Positions 16,839-24,817 of a stretch of 64,000 bases of DNA are shown piece after piece. The DNA comes from Thiohalospira halophila DSM 15071 (GTDB lineage: Bacteria > Pseudomonadota > Gammaproteobacteria > Thiohalospirales > Thiohalospiraceae). The notes below the pieces were generated by a model that saw only the letters and a list, made by a program, of their open reading frames with translations, ran no database searches and was not told the DNA's origin. The stretch lies in NCBI RefSeq assembly GCF_900112605.1, contig NZ_FOMJ01000004.1, positions 124,001 through 188,000 on the forward strand, written 5' to 3'. Numbering within the stretch: position 1 is the stretch's first letter; each line of letters begins with the position of its first letter. A program made the translations under genes and the position numbers.

Positions 16839-17798
16839 CGTGAGTCGGGTGCGGGCGGCCTCGACGGCGCGCTGGAGGCGGCCCTCCTTCTGCAGTGCCT
16901 CGCCAAGGCGGCGGACGTGCTGGCTCACGGCGGAGTAGTGGATCCCGCCGAAGTGCTCGCCGATGGCGGCCAGGGTCCGGTCGGTCTCCTCCCGGCAGAG
17001 CCACATGGCCACCCGGCGCGCCTCGCGGATGGCCGGGCTGGCACCGTAGCCGCGACCGCCCAGGGCCACCGGCTCCACGCCCCACTCCGCTGCCACCGCC
17101 GCGATGACCGCCTCGGCGGTGTGGAGGGCCGGGCGTGCCGGCTTCGGGTTCTCCGGGGAGGGGGTGGTGCCGGCCAGGGCCCGTTCCCGGAAGGCCTCGT
17201 CGCCCAGGATCGGCGTGGCGCGCTGATTGGCGTAGAAGCGCTCGAGTTCCTCCTCCACGCCGGACTCCACGAAGCCCCGATAGCCGGTGGGGTCCGAAGG
17301 ACCCAGGGCGTTGAGGACGGTCCCGGTCTCCAGCCAGGCGGGCGCGGTGGCTCGACCCAGATAGGCGGGGTAGCTGGACCAGGGCCAGTCGGCAAGGTTG
17401 GCCACCAGGGGTGGGTCGGCCTCCACCGGAGCGCGGTGGATGTAGCGAGAGACGGAGAGGAGCCAGGCGTCGGCATCCACCAGGATGGCCTTGTACCGGC
17501 CCCGGAAGAGGGGGCCGTCGGTCTCCTCCAGGCGGTTGTAGCGCTGGGTGTAGAGGCCGTCGATGTGGCGCATGGCCCGGCTGAGGTTGCCCAGCGGGGT
17601 CTGCACCAGCAGGTGGTAGTGGTCGGGCATGAGGCAGTAGGCGTGGATCCCGACCCGGAAGCGGTGAACCGCCTCGGCCAGGGTCTCCAGGAAGGCCTCG
17701 TAGCTGGCCCGTCCGGGGAAGATGGTCTGTCTGGCCCGGCCACGGTTCGTCACGTGGTACCAGGCGCCGTCGTATTCGATGCGTAGTGGTCGGCTCAT
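16833..17798 (-). CDS. REP-associated tyrosine transposase-like protein with DnaA-like C-terminal HTH
   Basis: A 321-residue protein of the Y1/IS200-like HUH superfamily. The N-terminus MSRPLRIEYDGAWYHVTNRG is characteristic; the metal-binding HUH is H60-Y61-H62 in MPDHYHLLVQTP, and the probable nucleophile is Y119 in SRYIHRAPV. Beyond about residue 225 the protein carries an additional helical part with AMWLCREETDRTLAAIG and EHFGGIHYSAVSQHVRRL, which closely resembles DnaA domain IV. Such proteins are usually single-copy housekeeping relatives that act on REP palindromes rather than active insertion sequences. No flanking terminal repeats are seen. Confidence 0.85.
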   Translation of the reverse strand: MSRPLRIEYDGAWYHVTNRGRARQTIFPGRASYEAFLETLAEAVHRFRVGIHAYCLMPDHYHLLVQTPLGNLSRAMRHIDGLYTQRYNRLEETDGPLFRGRYKAILVDADAWLLSVSRYIHRAPVEADPPLVANLADWPWSSYPAYLGRATAPAWLETGTVLNALGPSDPTGYRGFVESGVEEELERFYANQRATPILGDEAFRERALAGTTPSPENPKPARPALHTAEAVIAAVAAEWGVEPVALGGRGYGASPAIREARRVAMWLCREETDRTLAAIGEHFGGIHYSAVSQHVRRLGEALQKEGRLQRAVEAARTRLTG

Positions 17799-17906
17799 GG
17801 CGATCATTGTGGCCGCCGACTGAGGGATTGCAAGACCTGACCCCTTGGGGCCGGGAGGCGAATGGTCCATCCTGCGCCCCTCTTGGGCTGGTCCACCCCC
17901 GGTCAT

Positions 17907-17936
17907 GGAATGCAATGGCGCGCTGCCGCGTCCTAC
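17907..17936 (+). promoter_or_regulatory. Candidate ECF-type autoregulatory promoter
   Basis: GGAAT (17907-17911) and CGTC (17929-17932) are separated by 17 bases, matching the general GGAAC / CGTC layout of many ECF sigma promoters. It lies about 65 bases before the sigma-factor ATG, which fits autoregulation. Sequence similarity only. Confidence 0.4.
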
Positions 17937-17998
17937 CCATGAGCCTCGGGATATGAGGGACCTGAACAGAGGCGCCCCAGGCGCCCGTGGGGGGAGTG

Positions 17999-18559
17999 AT
18001 GAGTGTACTGGACTGGCTGAGGGGGACCCGCTCGGCCCGCCGGCAACTGGTGGAGAGCCGACGACGGCTCTATCGCATGGCGCTCGCCTGGAGTGGCGAT
18101 CCCGCCCAGGCGGATGACCTGACCCAGGAAGCCCTGGCGCGGGCCCTGCAGAAGGCCCACCAGATCCGGGACCCGGAGCGGTTCGATAGCTGGCTCTTCG
18201 CCGTCCTCAATAATTGCTGGCGGGACCACCTGCGTCGTCGCCGGCCGGAGCCCCTGGAAGAGGGGGCCGAGGAGGAGATGGCCACCGAGGATCCGGGGCC
18301 CGAGGAGCTGGGGAGCAGCGACGAGATCGGCGCCCGGGTCCGTGCAGCGGTGGCTCAGCTACCCGCGGGACAGCGACAGGTGGTCAGCCTGGTGGACCTG
18401 GAAGGGATGAGTTACGCCGATGTGGCAAGCGCCCTGGATGTCCCGGTGGGGACGGTGATGAGCCGCCTCTACCGGGCGCGGCGTGCCCTCAAGGAGCGGC
18501 TGCTGGACCTGCATCCGGCGGAGGCGGCGGGACCCGCCCATTTACGGAGCGTGAAATGA
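17999..18559 (+). CDS. ECF-type RNA polymerase sigma factor
   Basis: A 186-residue sigma-70 family factor. Region 2 (about residues 22-90) contains YRMALAWSGDPAQADDLTQ and SWLFAVLNNCWRDHLRRRR; region 4 (about 115-170) contains LPAGQRQVVSLVDLEGMSY and VPVGTVMSRLYRARRAL. Region 3 is absent, as in ECF factors, and an acidic linker joins the two. The ATG is preceded by GGGGGGAG. The stop overlaps the start of the anti-sigma gene (ATGA), so the pair is translationally coupled. Its regulon cannot be seen, but a GGAAT-N17-CGTC promoter-like element lies upstream. Confidence 0.95.
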   Translation: MSVLDWLRGTRSARRQLVESRRRLYRMALAWSGDPAQADDLTQEALARALQKAHQIRDPERFDSWLFAVLNNCWRDHLRRRRPEPLEEGAEEEMATEDPGPEELGSSDEIGARVRAAVAQLPAGQRQVVSLVDLEGMSYADVASALDVPVGTVMSRLYRARRALKERLLDLHPAEAAGPAHLRSVK

Positions 18560-19254
18560 ACCACCCGAGCGAATCCGAAGAGATCCGGCTCAATGCCCTG
18601 CTGGATGATGAGCTGGATGAGGAGGAGCGCGCTGAACTCCTGCGGCGGATGTCAGCGGATCCGACCCTGCGCGAGGCCTACTGGCAGCTGGCGGTGAGCC
18701 GGGACCTGGTGGCCCATGCCTGGGACGGCATCGAGCCGCCGGAAGGGAGCGAGAGCCGGAAGAAGAGCCCGAGGGCCGGACAGCGCGCCCCCCTGCTCGC
18801 CGCCGCGGCCGTGGTCCTGCTGGCCGTGGGCTTTCTGGCCGGCCGGATGGTCGCCCTGGTGCCGGATATGGGGGGTGCCGGCCCGGTGGAAATGACCCAG
18901 GCCGCGGACGACAAGGTCGTCGTGCACATAACCGAGTCCGATCCCCGGAACCAGCGCCGGGCCCTGGACCGGGTGGACGCACTGCTGGCGGCCGGCAAGG
19001 AGCGGGTGGAGCTGGTGGCCCAGTCCCGCGGCCTCGATCTCCTCCGTACCGATCGCTCTGCCGCGGCCAAGCGGGTCCATCGCCTCCTGAGGGATCATGC
19101 CGGCCTGCGGGTCTACGCCTGCGGCAACACCCTCACCCGCCTCCAGGAGCGCGGCGAGGAGATCGAACTACTGGACGGAACCCGTCGCGCCTCCTCCGCC
19201 GAGGACCACATCGTCGACCGCCTCCAGGAGGGCTGGAGCTACATCCAGGCGTAG
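18556..19254 (+). CDS. Membrane anti-sigma factor with extracytoplasmic DsrE-like domain
   Basis: A 232-residue protein. Residues 1-57 resemble the RseA-type cytoplasmic sigma-binding domain (LNALLDDELDEEERAELLRR, then LREAYWQLAVSRDLVAH). A single TM helix spans about 79-101. Residues about 119-230 match the DsrE/DsrF-like fold: KVVVHITE, a VELVAQSRGLDLLRTD strand-loop, VYACGNTL with Cys189 at the conserved active-cysteine position, and the terminal QEGWSYI. DsrE proteins normally relay sulfur in the cytoplasm; here membrane topology would place the domain in the periplasm, implying that the anti-sigma factor senses a sulfur species or redox state. It overlaps the sigma gene by 4 bases. The fusion itself is read directly; the sensory role is inferred. 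Confidence 0.85.
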   Translation: MNHPSESEEIRLNALLDDELDEEERAELLRRMSADPTLREAYWQLAVSRDLVAHAWDGIEPPEGSESRKKSPRAGQRAPLLAAAAVVLLAVGFLAGRMVALVPDMGGAGPVEMTQAADDKVVVHITESDPRNQRRALDRVDALLAAGKERVELVAQSRGLDLLRTDRSAAAKRVHRLLRDHAGLRVYACGNTLTRLQERGEEIELLDGTRRASSAEDHIVDRLQEGWSYIQA

Positions 19255-19257
19255 AAG

Positions 19258-19707
19258 TCAGCCGCCGTGCCGGGTCAGCCAGCGGTCCAGGGCGTTGGCG
19301 AAGGCCTGGCGCTCCTTGGGGCCGGGGGCTGCCGGCCCGCCGGTCTGGACGCCGCTGCTGCGGAGTTCGTCCATCATGTCCCGCATGCCCAGTCGCTGAC
19401 GGATGGTCTCGGCGTCGAAGGCCTCGCCCCGGGGGCTGATGGCGTGGCCACCCTTTTCCAGTACTTCGGCTGCCAGCGGGATATCCCCGGTGATGACGAG
19501 ATCGCCCGCGGTCATGCGGGTGACGATGGCGTGATCCGCCACATCGAAGCCGGAAGGCACCTGCACGAACCGGATATGGCGCGACGGTGGGACTGACAAC
19601 CGGTGGTTGGCCACCAGCGTCAGCGACGTACCGGTCCGGTCGGCGGCCTTGAAGAGTACCGACTTGATATCGCCCGGACAGGCGTCGGCGTCGACCCAGA
19701 TCGCCAT
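19258..19707 (-). CDS. yaiI: YaiI/YqxD (DUF188, UPF0178) family protein
   Basis: A 149-residue cytoplasmic protein. The opening [20 protein letters not shown] and the internal [25 protein letters not shown] are hallmarks of the family, whose fold resembles PIN/NYN nucleases with clustered Asp residues; the biological substrate is not established. The ATG overlaps the stop of the upstream FapA-like gene by one base (TGATG), so the two are probably coupled, although no functional link is known. It converges on the anti-sigma gene three bases away. Confidence 0.92.
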   Translation of the reverse strand: MAIWVDADACPGDIKSVLFKAADRTGTSLTLVANHRLSVPPSRHIRFVQVPSGFDVADHAIVTRMTAGDLVITGDIPLAAEVLEKGGHAISPRGEAFDAETIRQRLGMRDMMDELRSSGVQTGGPAAPGPKERQAFANALDRWLTRHGG

Positions 19708-21491
19708 CAGCCCTTCCCGCGCCGGAAGGTGATCCACTGGTCCTGAAGGGTGAAGACGCCGCCCTCCTCAATGTCCTCGTCGGTGGTCCGGCTCTTGGGG
19801 CCGAAGACGAGGGTAACGTTGGAGTAGACCTGCTTGCGAACCACCACCCGGGCGCGGCGCATGTGATCCAGGTCGGCCTCGAGCTCTTCCCGGTTGGCCT
19901 CCAGTTCCTGGCGCTCCTCCTCGGCCTGGCTCTGGGTCGCCACCAGCCGCTTCATCAGGCCGGGTTTGGCCTTTTCCGCCTGCTTGGCCTTCTCCGGGTA
20001 GGACCGGTAGTAGTTGAGCATGCGCTCCACGTCGGCGAGGAGCTTGTCCTTGTCAGCCAGGGCCTCCTGGCAGGTGCGCATGCGCTGGTGGAACTCGTGG
20101 TCGTAGCCGGCCTCTACCCGGGTGTGGGCGGAGCGCGGTGAGCCGAGGATGCTGGTCTCGACCTTGGTCGTCGCCCGGGTGAGGCCGCCGACGATCTGCG
20201 CCTTCTCGGAGCCGCCCTTGCCGCCCACCACGACCTGGTTCTCGCAGGTTACCTCGCTGTTGTTGAGCATGTCCTTGGCGATGACCGAGTCCCCGGCCTC
20301 CACCATGGTGTTCTGGACGAAGCGGGCGTGGAGCGAGCCCCCGGCCTTGATGTAGCCGGCCTCGGTGCGCGCCTCGCCGTGCTCGTCGCGGACATTGCCG
20401 CGGCCGAGGACGCCGCCGTTGACGACGATGTCGCCGTCGGCCAGGAGGCGAGCGGCCTCCACCGTCCCGCCGACGTTGATGTCGCCGGTGGCGGTGATGC
20501 GCATGGCAGCGGCCACGTCTCCCTTGACCACCACCGTGCCGTCGAAGTCGATGTGGCCGGTGGAGAGATCCACGGTGTCCAGCTCCACGAGCTGCTCCAC
20601 CTTGGCGCCGGTATCGGTAACCACCGGCATGCCGCCCATGGTGGCCACCAGGGTGTCAGGGTCGTCCTCGGCGATGCGGACGGAGCTGTCCGTCTTGAAG
20701 TCGATGTTCCGTCCCGGCCGGGGCTTGATGGGGTCGCCGGTGACGGTGCGCCCGGGCTCGCCCTCGGTGGGGGGCTGGCGGCGCACCAGGGGGTCGCCCT
20801 CGGCCACGGTCACCACGCCGCCGAATTCACGGTAGTCGACGACATCGTCGCCCAGGTCTCGCGGCTTGCGCTCGGGGGCGTCGGGGACGAGGCTCTCGAA
20901 GCGGGTATCCTCGCCATCCGAGGGTGGGATCCCGCGGGCGACGACCACCGGGTCGGTGAGGGTCCGGCCCTGATCCTGGATGAGCCGGTGGAACTCCTCC
21001 TCCAGCCAGCCCTCGGTGACGCCGGCGTTGGTGAGCGCCTCCCGGATCATCTCGTCATCGATGGCGCGCCCGTCCCCGCACGGGTGGCGGAGCTGGGCCT
21101 CGGCCGCGGCGCCGCGCTCGTCGATGGTCACCTCCACGGCGCCGTCCCGGTGGCCGCCGATGGCCAGGCTGAAGGGCTCCTTGCTGTCGCGCTGGCGGCG
21201 GATGAGCTCCGCCACCTTCTCACGGAACAGGCAGACCTCGCCGAATCCGGCCTCGTCGAGCATGCGCCGGAGGGCATCGCCATCCACGGCGACATTGCTC
21301 ACGCTGGGGGTGAAATCGGCGTGGAGGGTGCCCTCTTCGTCCTGACGAAAGGCGAGTCCTGCCTCCGCTCCGGGTGGGCCCGCCTGCTCCCCCTCCCCGT
21401 CTGCCTCGGCGCTGCCATCCCGGGGCGCCTCGTCTTCGGGGGCGGCTTCCGTCCCCGCCGGGGCGGTTTCTGGGTTTTCTTCGTCCGCCAC
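19707..21491 (-). CDS. FapA-like (DUF342) protein
   Basis: A 594-residue cytoplasmic protein of the DUF342/FapA family. After an acidic, Ala/Pro-rich N-terminal tail (to about residue 60) there are two N-terminal globular regions, then a right-handed beta-helix-like central part made of short repeated strands ([45 protein letters not shown]), and a C-terminal coiled coil (about 480-560). Some members take part in flagellar or cell-surface polarity and others are unassigned. A GTG at 21491 with GGAGGG upstream is chosen; the frame extends further but without a ribosome site. Coupled to the downstream YaiI-like gene. Confidence 0.88.
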   Translation of the reverse strand: MADEENPETAPAGTEAAPEDEAPRDGSAEADGEGEQAGPPGAEAGLAFRQDEEGTLHADFTPSVSNVAVDGDALRRMLDEAGFGEVCLFREKVAELIRRQRDSKEPFSLAIGGHRDGAVEVTIDERGAAAEAQLRHPCGDGRAIDDEMIREALTNAGVTEGWLEEEFHRLIQDQGRTLTDPVVVARGIPPSDGEDTRFESLVPDAPERKPRDLGDDVVDYREFGGVVTVAEGDPLVRRQPPTEGEPGRTVTGDPIKPRPGRNIDFKTDSSVRIAEDDPDTLVATMGGMPVVTDTGAKVEQLVELDTVDLSTGHIDFDGTVVVKGDVAAAMRITATGDINVGGTVEAARLLADGDIVVNGGVLGRGNVRDEHGEARTEAGYIKAGGSLHARFVQNTMVEAGDSVIAKDMLNNSEVTCENQVVVGGKGGSEKAQIVGGLTRATTKVETSILGSPRSAHTRVEAGYDHEFHQRMRTCQEALADKDKLLADVERMLNYYRSYPEKAKQAEKAKPGLMKRLVATQSQAEEERQELEANREELEADLDHMRRARVVVRKQVYSNVTLVFGPKSRTTDEDIEEGGVFTLQDQWITFRRGKG

Positions 21492-21582
21492 CTTGACTCC
21501 CTCCGACCTCTTTCTCGGCGGCAACCGTAGCACAGCCCCGGCCCGCTCGTAAGCCACTGGCCGGCCGGGGAAGTGGTGGCGA

Positions 21583-22542
21583 TCAGCGGAGCATGAGCTC
21601 GGCGGGATAGGGGTCCAGGTAGACCTGGTCGGCCATGTAGTCGCTGGGGTGGTGGCGGAAGTGGTGCTTGAGCAGGGTCAGTGGCACGGAGAGCGGCACC
21701 AGCTCCTGGCGGAACTGTTCGAAGACCTCCAGTAGTTCGGCCTTGTCCCCCGGCTCCAGCTCGCGTTTGAGGTAGCCCATGATGTGCTGGAGGACGTTGA
21801 CGTGGCGCCGCCGGGTCGCCTTGTGGCGCAGGGCGCCCATGAAGTCGTGGAAGTACTCGGCACCGGCCGTTTCGATGTCGCGGCCGGTGGCCGCCGCCAC
21901 CCGCTGTCCCAGGCGCCGGTAGTGCTCCTGGCCGTGGGCCATCAGGGTCAGCTTGTGGCGGCGGTGGAAGTCCTGCAGCCGCGCCGGCGTCAGCCCCTCG
22001 GCCTGCAGCGTCTGCCAGCGGTGGTGGGCGAAGATCCGCTCCAGGAAGTTGTCGCGCAGGTCGGGGTCCCCCAGCCGGCCCTCCTCCTCCACCGGCAGAT
22101 CCGGATGGGCCTCCATGAGCGCCCGGGCGAAGACCCCCTGGCCCATGCGCGGTTGCCCGCCGCCCGGGCGGTAGACCTTGACCCGCTCCATGCCGCAGGA
22201 GGGGGATTTGGCCTTGAGGATGTAACCGGAGAGGCCCTCCAGGCCGGCGGCGGTCTCCCGGCTGTAGGCCTCCAGCTCCTCGGTCACATCCAGGGTCTCG
22301 TCCCGGACGCCGACCACCTGGGGTGAAGCCGGATCGCCCTGGAGCCGGATGGGCGGCCGCGGGACGCCCAGGCCGATGGCCATCTCCGGACAGACGGGGT
22401 GGAACTCGAACCAGCGGCCCAGGGTGCCGACGATCCAGGCGTCGCGCTTGTGGTTGCCGTCGAAGCGGACCTCCTCCCCCAGCAGGCAGCTGCTGATGCC
22501 AAGGGTGAGGGAGCGAGGGTGGTCGGAGCGATTCATTTCCAT
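21583..22542 (-). CDS. DUF523 plus DUF1722 fusion protein
   Basis: A 319-residue cytoplasmic protein. Residues about 14-165 form DUF523, recognised by GISSCLLGEEVRFDG, HPVCPEMAIGLG and the C-rich KAKSPSCGME; residues about 185-310 form DUF1722 (YbgA-like), recognised by HKLTLMAHG and the final SDYMADQVYLDPYPAELMLR region. The fused arrangement is a common one. In many bacteria YbgA-like genes sit next to photolyase genes, but none is present here. Biochemical function is not established; the conserved cysteines suggest metal or sulfur binding. Confidence 0.92.
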   Translation of the reverse strand: MEMNRSDHPRSLTLGISSCLLGEEVRFDGNHKRDAWIVGTLGRWFEFHPVCPEMAIGLGVPRPPIRLQGDPASPQVVGVRDETLDVTEELEAYSRETAAGLEGLSGYILKAKSPSCGMERVKVYRPGGGQPRMGQGVFARALMEAHPDLPVEEEGRLGDPDLRDNFLERIFAHHRWQTLQAEGLTPARLQDFHRRHKLTLMAHGQEHYRRLGQRVAAATGRDIETAGAEYFHDFMGALRHKATRRRHVNVLQHIMGYLKRELEPGDKAELLEVFEQFRQELVPLSVPLTLLKHHFRHHPSDYMADQVYLDPYPAELMLR

Positions 22543-22585
22543 GGGGTTAATCCTAGGACACGGAATCGCGACATGCGCTGCCCGG

Positions 22586-22903
22586 CTACTCCTCGTCGCG
22601 GTGCGCTCGCAGCTCCGCCAGGGTCTGCTGGCGCACCGGTTGCGGAACTTCCTGCCACAGCAGCAGCCAGTCGGCCAGCTCGTCCTCGCCGGCGTAGAAG
22701 AAGGCGACCGGGACCTCCAGGACCCAGGCCAGGCGGCTCAACGTCGAATAGTCCGGGGCGTGGCGACCCCGCTCGTAGTGGTTGATGCGCGGGCTGGCCG
22801 AGAGCTCGTCCAGGCCGGCATTCAGCCCCAGGCGGCGCTGGGAGAGGCCCTTGCGCTCGCGGGCCTGCCTCAGCCGCAGCGGAAGCGGGGAGTCATGGGA
22901 CAT
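22586..22903 (-). CDS. XRE-family helix-turn-helix regulator
   Basis: A 105-residue cytoplasmic protein with a Cro/CI-type HTH at residues about 8-68: LRLRQARERKGLSQRRLG, INHYERGRHAPDYSTLSRLA, and VLEVPVAFFY, which is the normal end of the fold. The C-terminal helical tail (about 70-105) is short. It lies 43 bases before the DUF523/DUF1722 gene start on the same strand but is transcribed first, so it may share that transcript. A direct repeat in the upstream intergenic region is a possible operator. Confidence 0.9.
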   Translation of the reverse strand: MSHDSPLPLRLRQARERKGLSQRRLGLNAGLDELSASPRINHYERGRHAPDYSTLSRLAWVLEVPVAFFYAGEDELADWLLLWQEVPQPVRQQTLAELRAHRDEE

Positions 22904-22974
22904 GCGTCCGACGGTCCTTGTTGTTCCATTCTTGCCAAGACTGTTCGAGAATTCTGCTTCGGCTACAATGAAGT

Positions 22975-22995
22975 AATCCTAAATAAAGCAATCCT
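22975..22995. promoter_or_regulatory. Direct AATCCT repeats in the XRE divergent promoter region
   Basis: AATCCT occurs at 22975-22980 and 22990-22995, spaced 15 bases, in an AT-rich island; a TACAAT -10-like hexamer lies just upstream on the plus strand (22964-22969). This could serve as the XRE operator between the divergent genes. Weak evidence. Confidence 0.3.
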
Positions 22996-23014
22996 TAGTG
23001 GGTCGTAGGACGTG

Positions 23015-23218
23015 ATGCAGGGCAATGGGTCCGGCGAGAGCGGTGGTCAGCTCCAGCAATTGCTCAAGGTCCTTACCGACCTGCGCGAGGCCGCGGAGGC
23101 TGCCCGGCGGGAAGGGGATCTCACTCGCGCACGGGAGCTGGGTGAACGGATCGGCGAGAGCGAGCGGCGCCTGGATGCCCTGCTGCGTGCCCGCCACGGC
23201 CTGGGCGGTCTCGACTGA
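23015..23218 (+). CDS. Small hypothetical helical protein
   Basis: A 67-residue protein that is predicted almost wholly helical: QLLKVLTDLREAAEAARREG followed by ARELGERIGESERRLDALLR has heptad-like Leu/Ala spacing and could dimerise as a coiled coil. ATG at 23015 has TAGGA upstream; GTG at 23012 is an alternative. It is divergent from the XRE gene and may be its target. I do not recognise a family. Confidence 0.6.
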   Translation: MQGNGSGESGGQLQQLLKVLTDLREAAEAARREGDLTRARELGERIGESERRLDALLRARHGLGGLD

Positions 23219-23281
23219 CGGGGGCGGTGTCCCCGGGCGGCTACGGTCGGCTATGATGGGGTCAGACTCCGGAGGCCGTCC

Positions 23282-23860
23282 ATGTCGCAAGCGCTTCGCC
23301 CTGCCCTCTCTCTGTTGTTGCTGATGCCGGTGACCGCGCCGGCGGCCGGCTTCAACTACCACTATACCGAGGGCCGGGGTGCGCAGGTCGAGCACGAGAG
23401 CGGCGTCTCCGGCACCGCCTGGCGGATCGAGCAGTCCAAGGATACCGGCAACCGGCGGGTGGTCCTGGAGTACGGCGAGCGCAGCTGGGACAACGATATC
23501 GAGTCCAGCCGCCTGGGATTCGGCCTCGGCTGGATCAGCCGCTACGACCGCAACGCCGAGCTGCGCTTCGAGGCGCGCTACCTGCGCCTGGATGTCGATG
23601 CCCCCGCCGGTCTGCCCGCGGGCTGGAATGCCTGGGGCGGCTCCGGTAGCGGCTTCGAGTATTCCGCGGGGCTGCGCTTTGCCACCGACCGGACCGTGGA
23701 GCTGGATGCCGGCATCCACCATCAGGTCATCGGGGAGGACAACACCGGCTATCACGCCGGCCTGCTCTTCAACCTCAACCGGCGCATCACCCTCGGCGTG
23801 CAGTGGCAGACCGACGATTACACCACGGCGCGCGGCGCCCAGCTGCGGTGGCGGTACTAG
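23282..23860 (+). CDS. Probable outer-membrane beta-barrel protein
   Basis: A 192-residue exported protein. It has a signal peptide (cleavage after APAA), then about eight amphipathic beta strands with alternating hydrophobic residues (for example RVVLEYGERSW, LGFGLGWISRYDRNAELRFE, ITLGVQWQTDDYTT) and ends in LRWRY, an aromatic C-terminus typical of BAM-assembled barrels. It therefore probably forms a small OmpA/OmpX-size barrel. A Sel1-repeat protein gene follows after 3 bases, forming a two-gene operon. The physiological role is unknown. Confidence 0.75.
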   Translation: MSQALRPALSLLLLMPVTAPAAGFNYHYTEGRGAQVEHESGVSGTAWRIEQSKDTGNRRVVLEYGERSWDNDIESSRLGFGLGWISRYDRNAELRFEARYLRLDVDAPAGLPAGWNAWGGSGSGFEYSAGLRFATDRTVELDAGIHHQVIGEDNTGYHAGLLFNLNRRITLGVQWQTDDYTTARGAQLRWRY

Positions 23861-23863
23861 GCG

Positions 23864-24817
23864 ATGACGGCACACCGTGTAATCCCGGTCCTCCTGGCGT
23901 TCCTCCTGACCCTGTTCCCGCCCGCCGTGCTTGCCCAGGCCGGCGAGACGGCCTCGGGCTCGGCGAGCGGTCTCGACCTCGACATGGATGCTCTGGGCCT
24001 GGAAGAAGAGCGGGGACCGACCCGGGACGAGCTGACCCAGCTCGAGCGCGAGAAGCTCATCATCCGTGGTGAGGAGGGGGAGCGGATCAGCCAGGTCCGT
24101 CTGGCGCGCTACTACGAGACCGGGGAGCGCGGTTTCCCCCGGGATATCGAGGCCGCCTACCGCTGGTACCGGGCGGCGGCCAGGAACGGGGACCTGGAGT
24201 CCCAGGCCCAGGTGGCGGCCATGTACCTCACCGGCACCGGGGTCCGCCGCTCGCCCACCCACGCCTTCACCTGGTTCAAGCGGGCCGCCGAGCGGGGCCA
24301 TCCGGACGCGGCCAAGGCGCTGGGGGAGATGTACTACCAGGGGGTGGGGACGGAGCAGAACTTCGACGCCGCCTATACCTGGTTCCGCCAGTCGGCGGAG
24401 GCCGGCGATCCCCTGGCCCAGCTCCGGGTGGGTCGCATGCACCGCGAGGGTCAGGGCACTCGGGAGAGCGATTTCCAGGCCTACCTCTGGCTGAATCTGG
24501 CAGCCATGGCCGAGGGCGAGCTGGCGGAGACCGCCGCCACCGAGCGCGACGCCCTGGAGGCCGAATTCAGCGAGGCCGAGAAGCTGGGGGCGAAGCTGGT
24601 CAGCCGGGAATACATCCAGCTCTACGCCGACCCCGCCCTGCGCCGGGCGCACGAGGAGGAAAAGGCGCGCGAGGAGCAGCCGGGGCCGCCGGGGGTGGAG
24701 ATGACCAGCGATCCCATCGACCTCCCCGGTCCGGATGTCGAGCCTCCGGGCGAGGGCGAAGGTAGTGGCGGTGATGGTGGCGAGGATGGCGAGGGAGCGG
24801 CCGGGACCGGGAATTAG
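23864..24817 (+). CDS. Sel1-like repeat (TPR-type) exported protein
   Basis: A 317-residue protein with a signal peptide (cleavage after VLAQA) and four to five Sel1 repeats (about residues 75-215): QVRLARYYETGERGFPRDIE, QAQVAAMYLTGTGVRRSPTH, AKALGEMYYQGVGTEQNFD and LAQLRVGRMHREGQGTRES, each followed by A-W-hydrophobic helices. The C-terminal 60 residues are a Pro/Glu/Gly-rich disordered tail. Such solenoids act as protein-interaction scaffolds, here presumably in the periplasm alongside the upstream outer-membrane barrel. The stop overlaps that of the convergent GGDEF gene by 4 bases. Confidence 0.9.
   Translation: MTAHRVIPVLLAFLLTLFPPAVLAQAGETASGSASGLDLDMDALGLEEERGPTRDELTQLEREKLIIRGEEGERISQVRLARYYETGERGFPRDIEAAYRWYRAAARNGDLESQAQVAAMYLTGTGVRRSPTHAFTWFKRAAERGHPDAAKALGEMYYQGVGTEQNFDAAYTWFRQSAEAGDPLAQLRVGRMHREGQGTRESDFQAYLWLNLAAMAEGELAETAATERDALEAEFSEAEKLGAKLVSREYIQLYADPALRRAHEEEKAREEQPGPPGVEMTSDPIDLPGPDVEPPGEGEGSGGDGGEDGEGAAGTGN

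Noticed and set aside
14012-16843. A 943-codon plus-strand frame
   Set aside because: Antisense to DUF4382 and DUF5666-A and overlapping the TSUP gene in a different frame; no domain.
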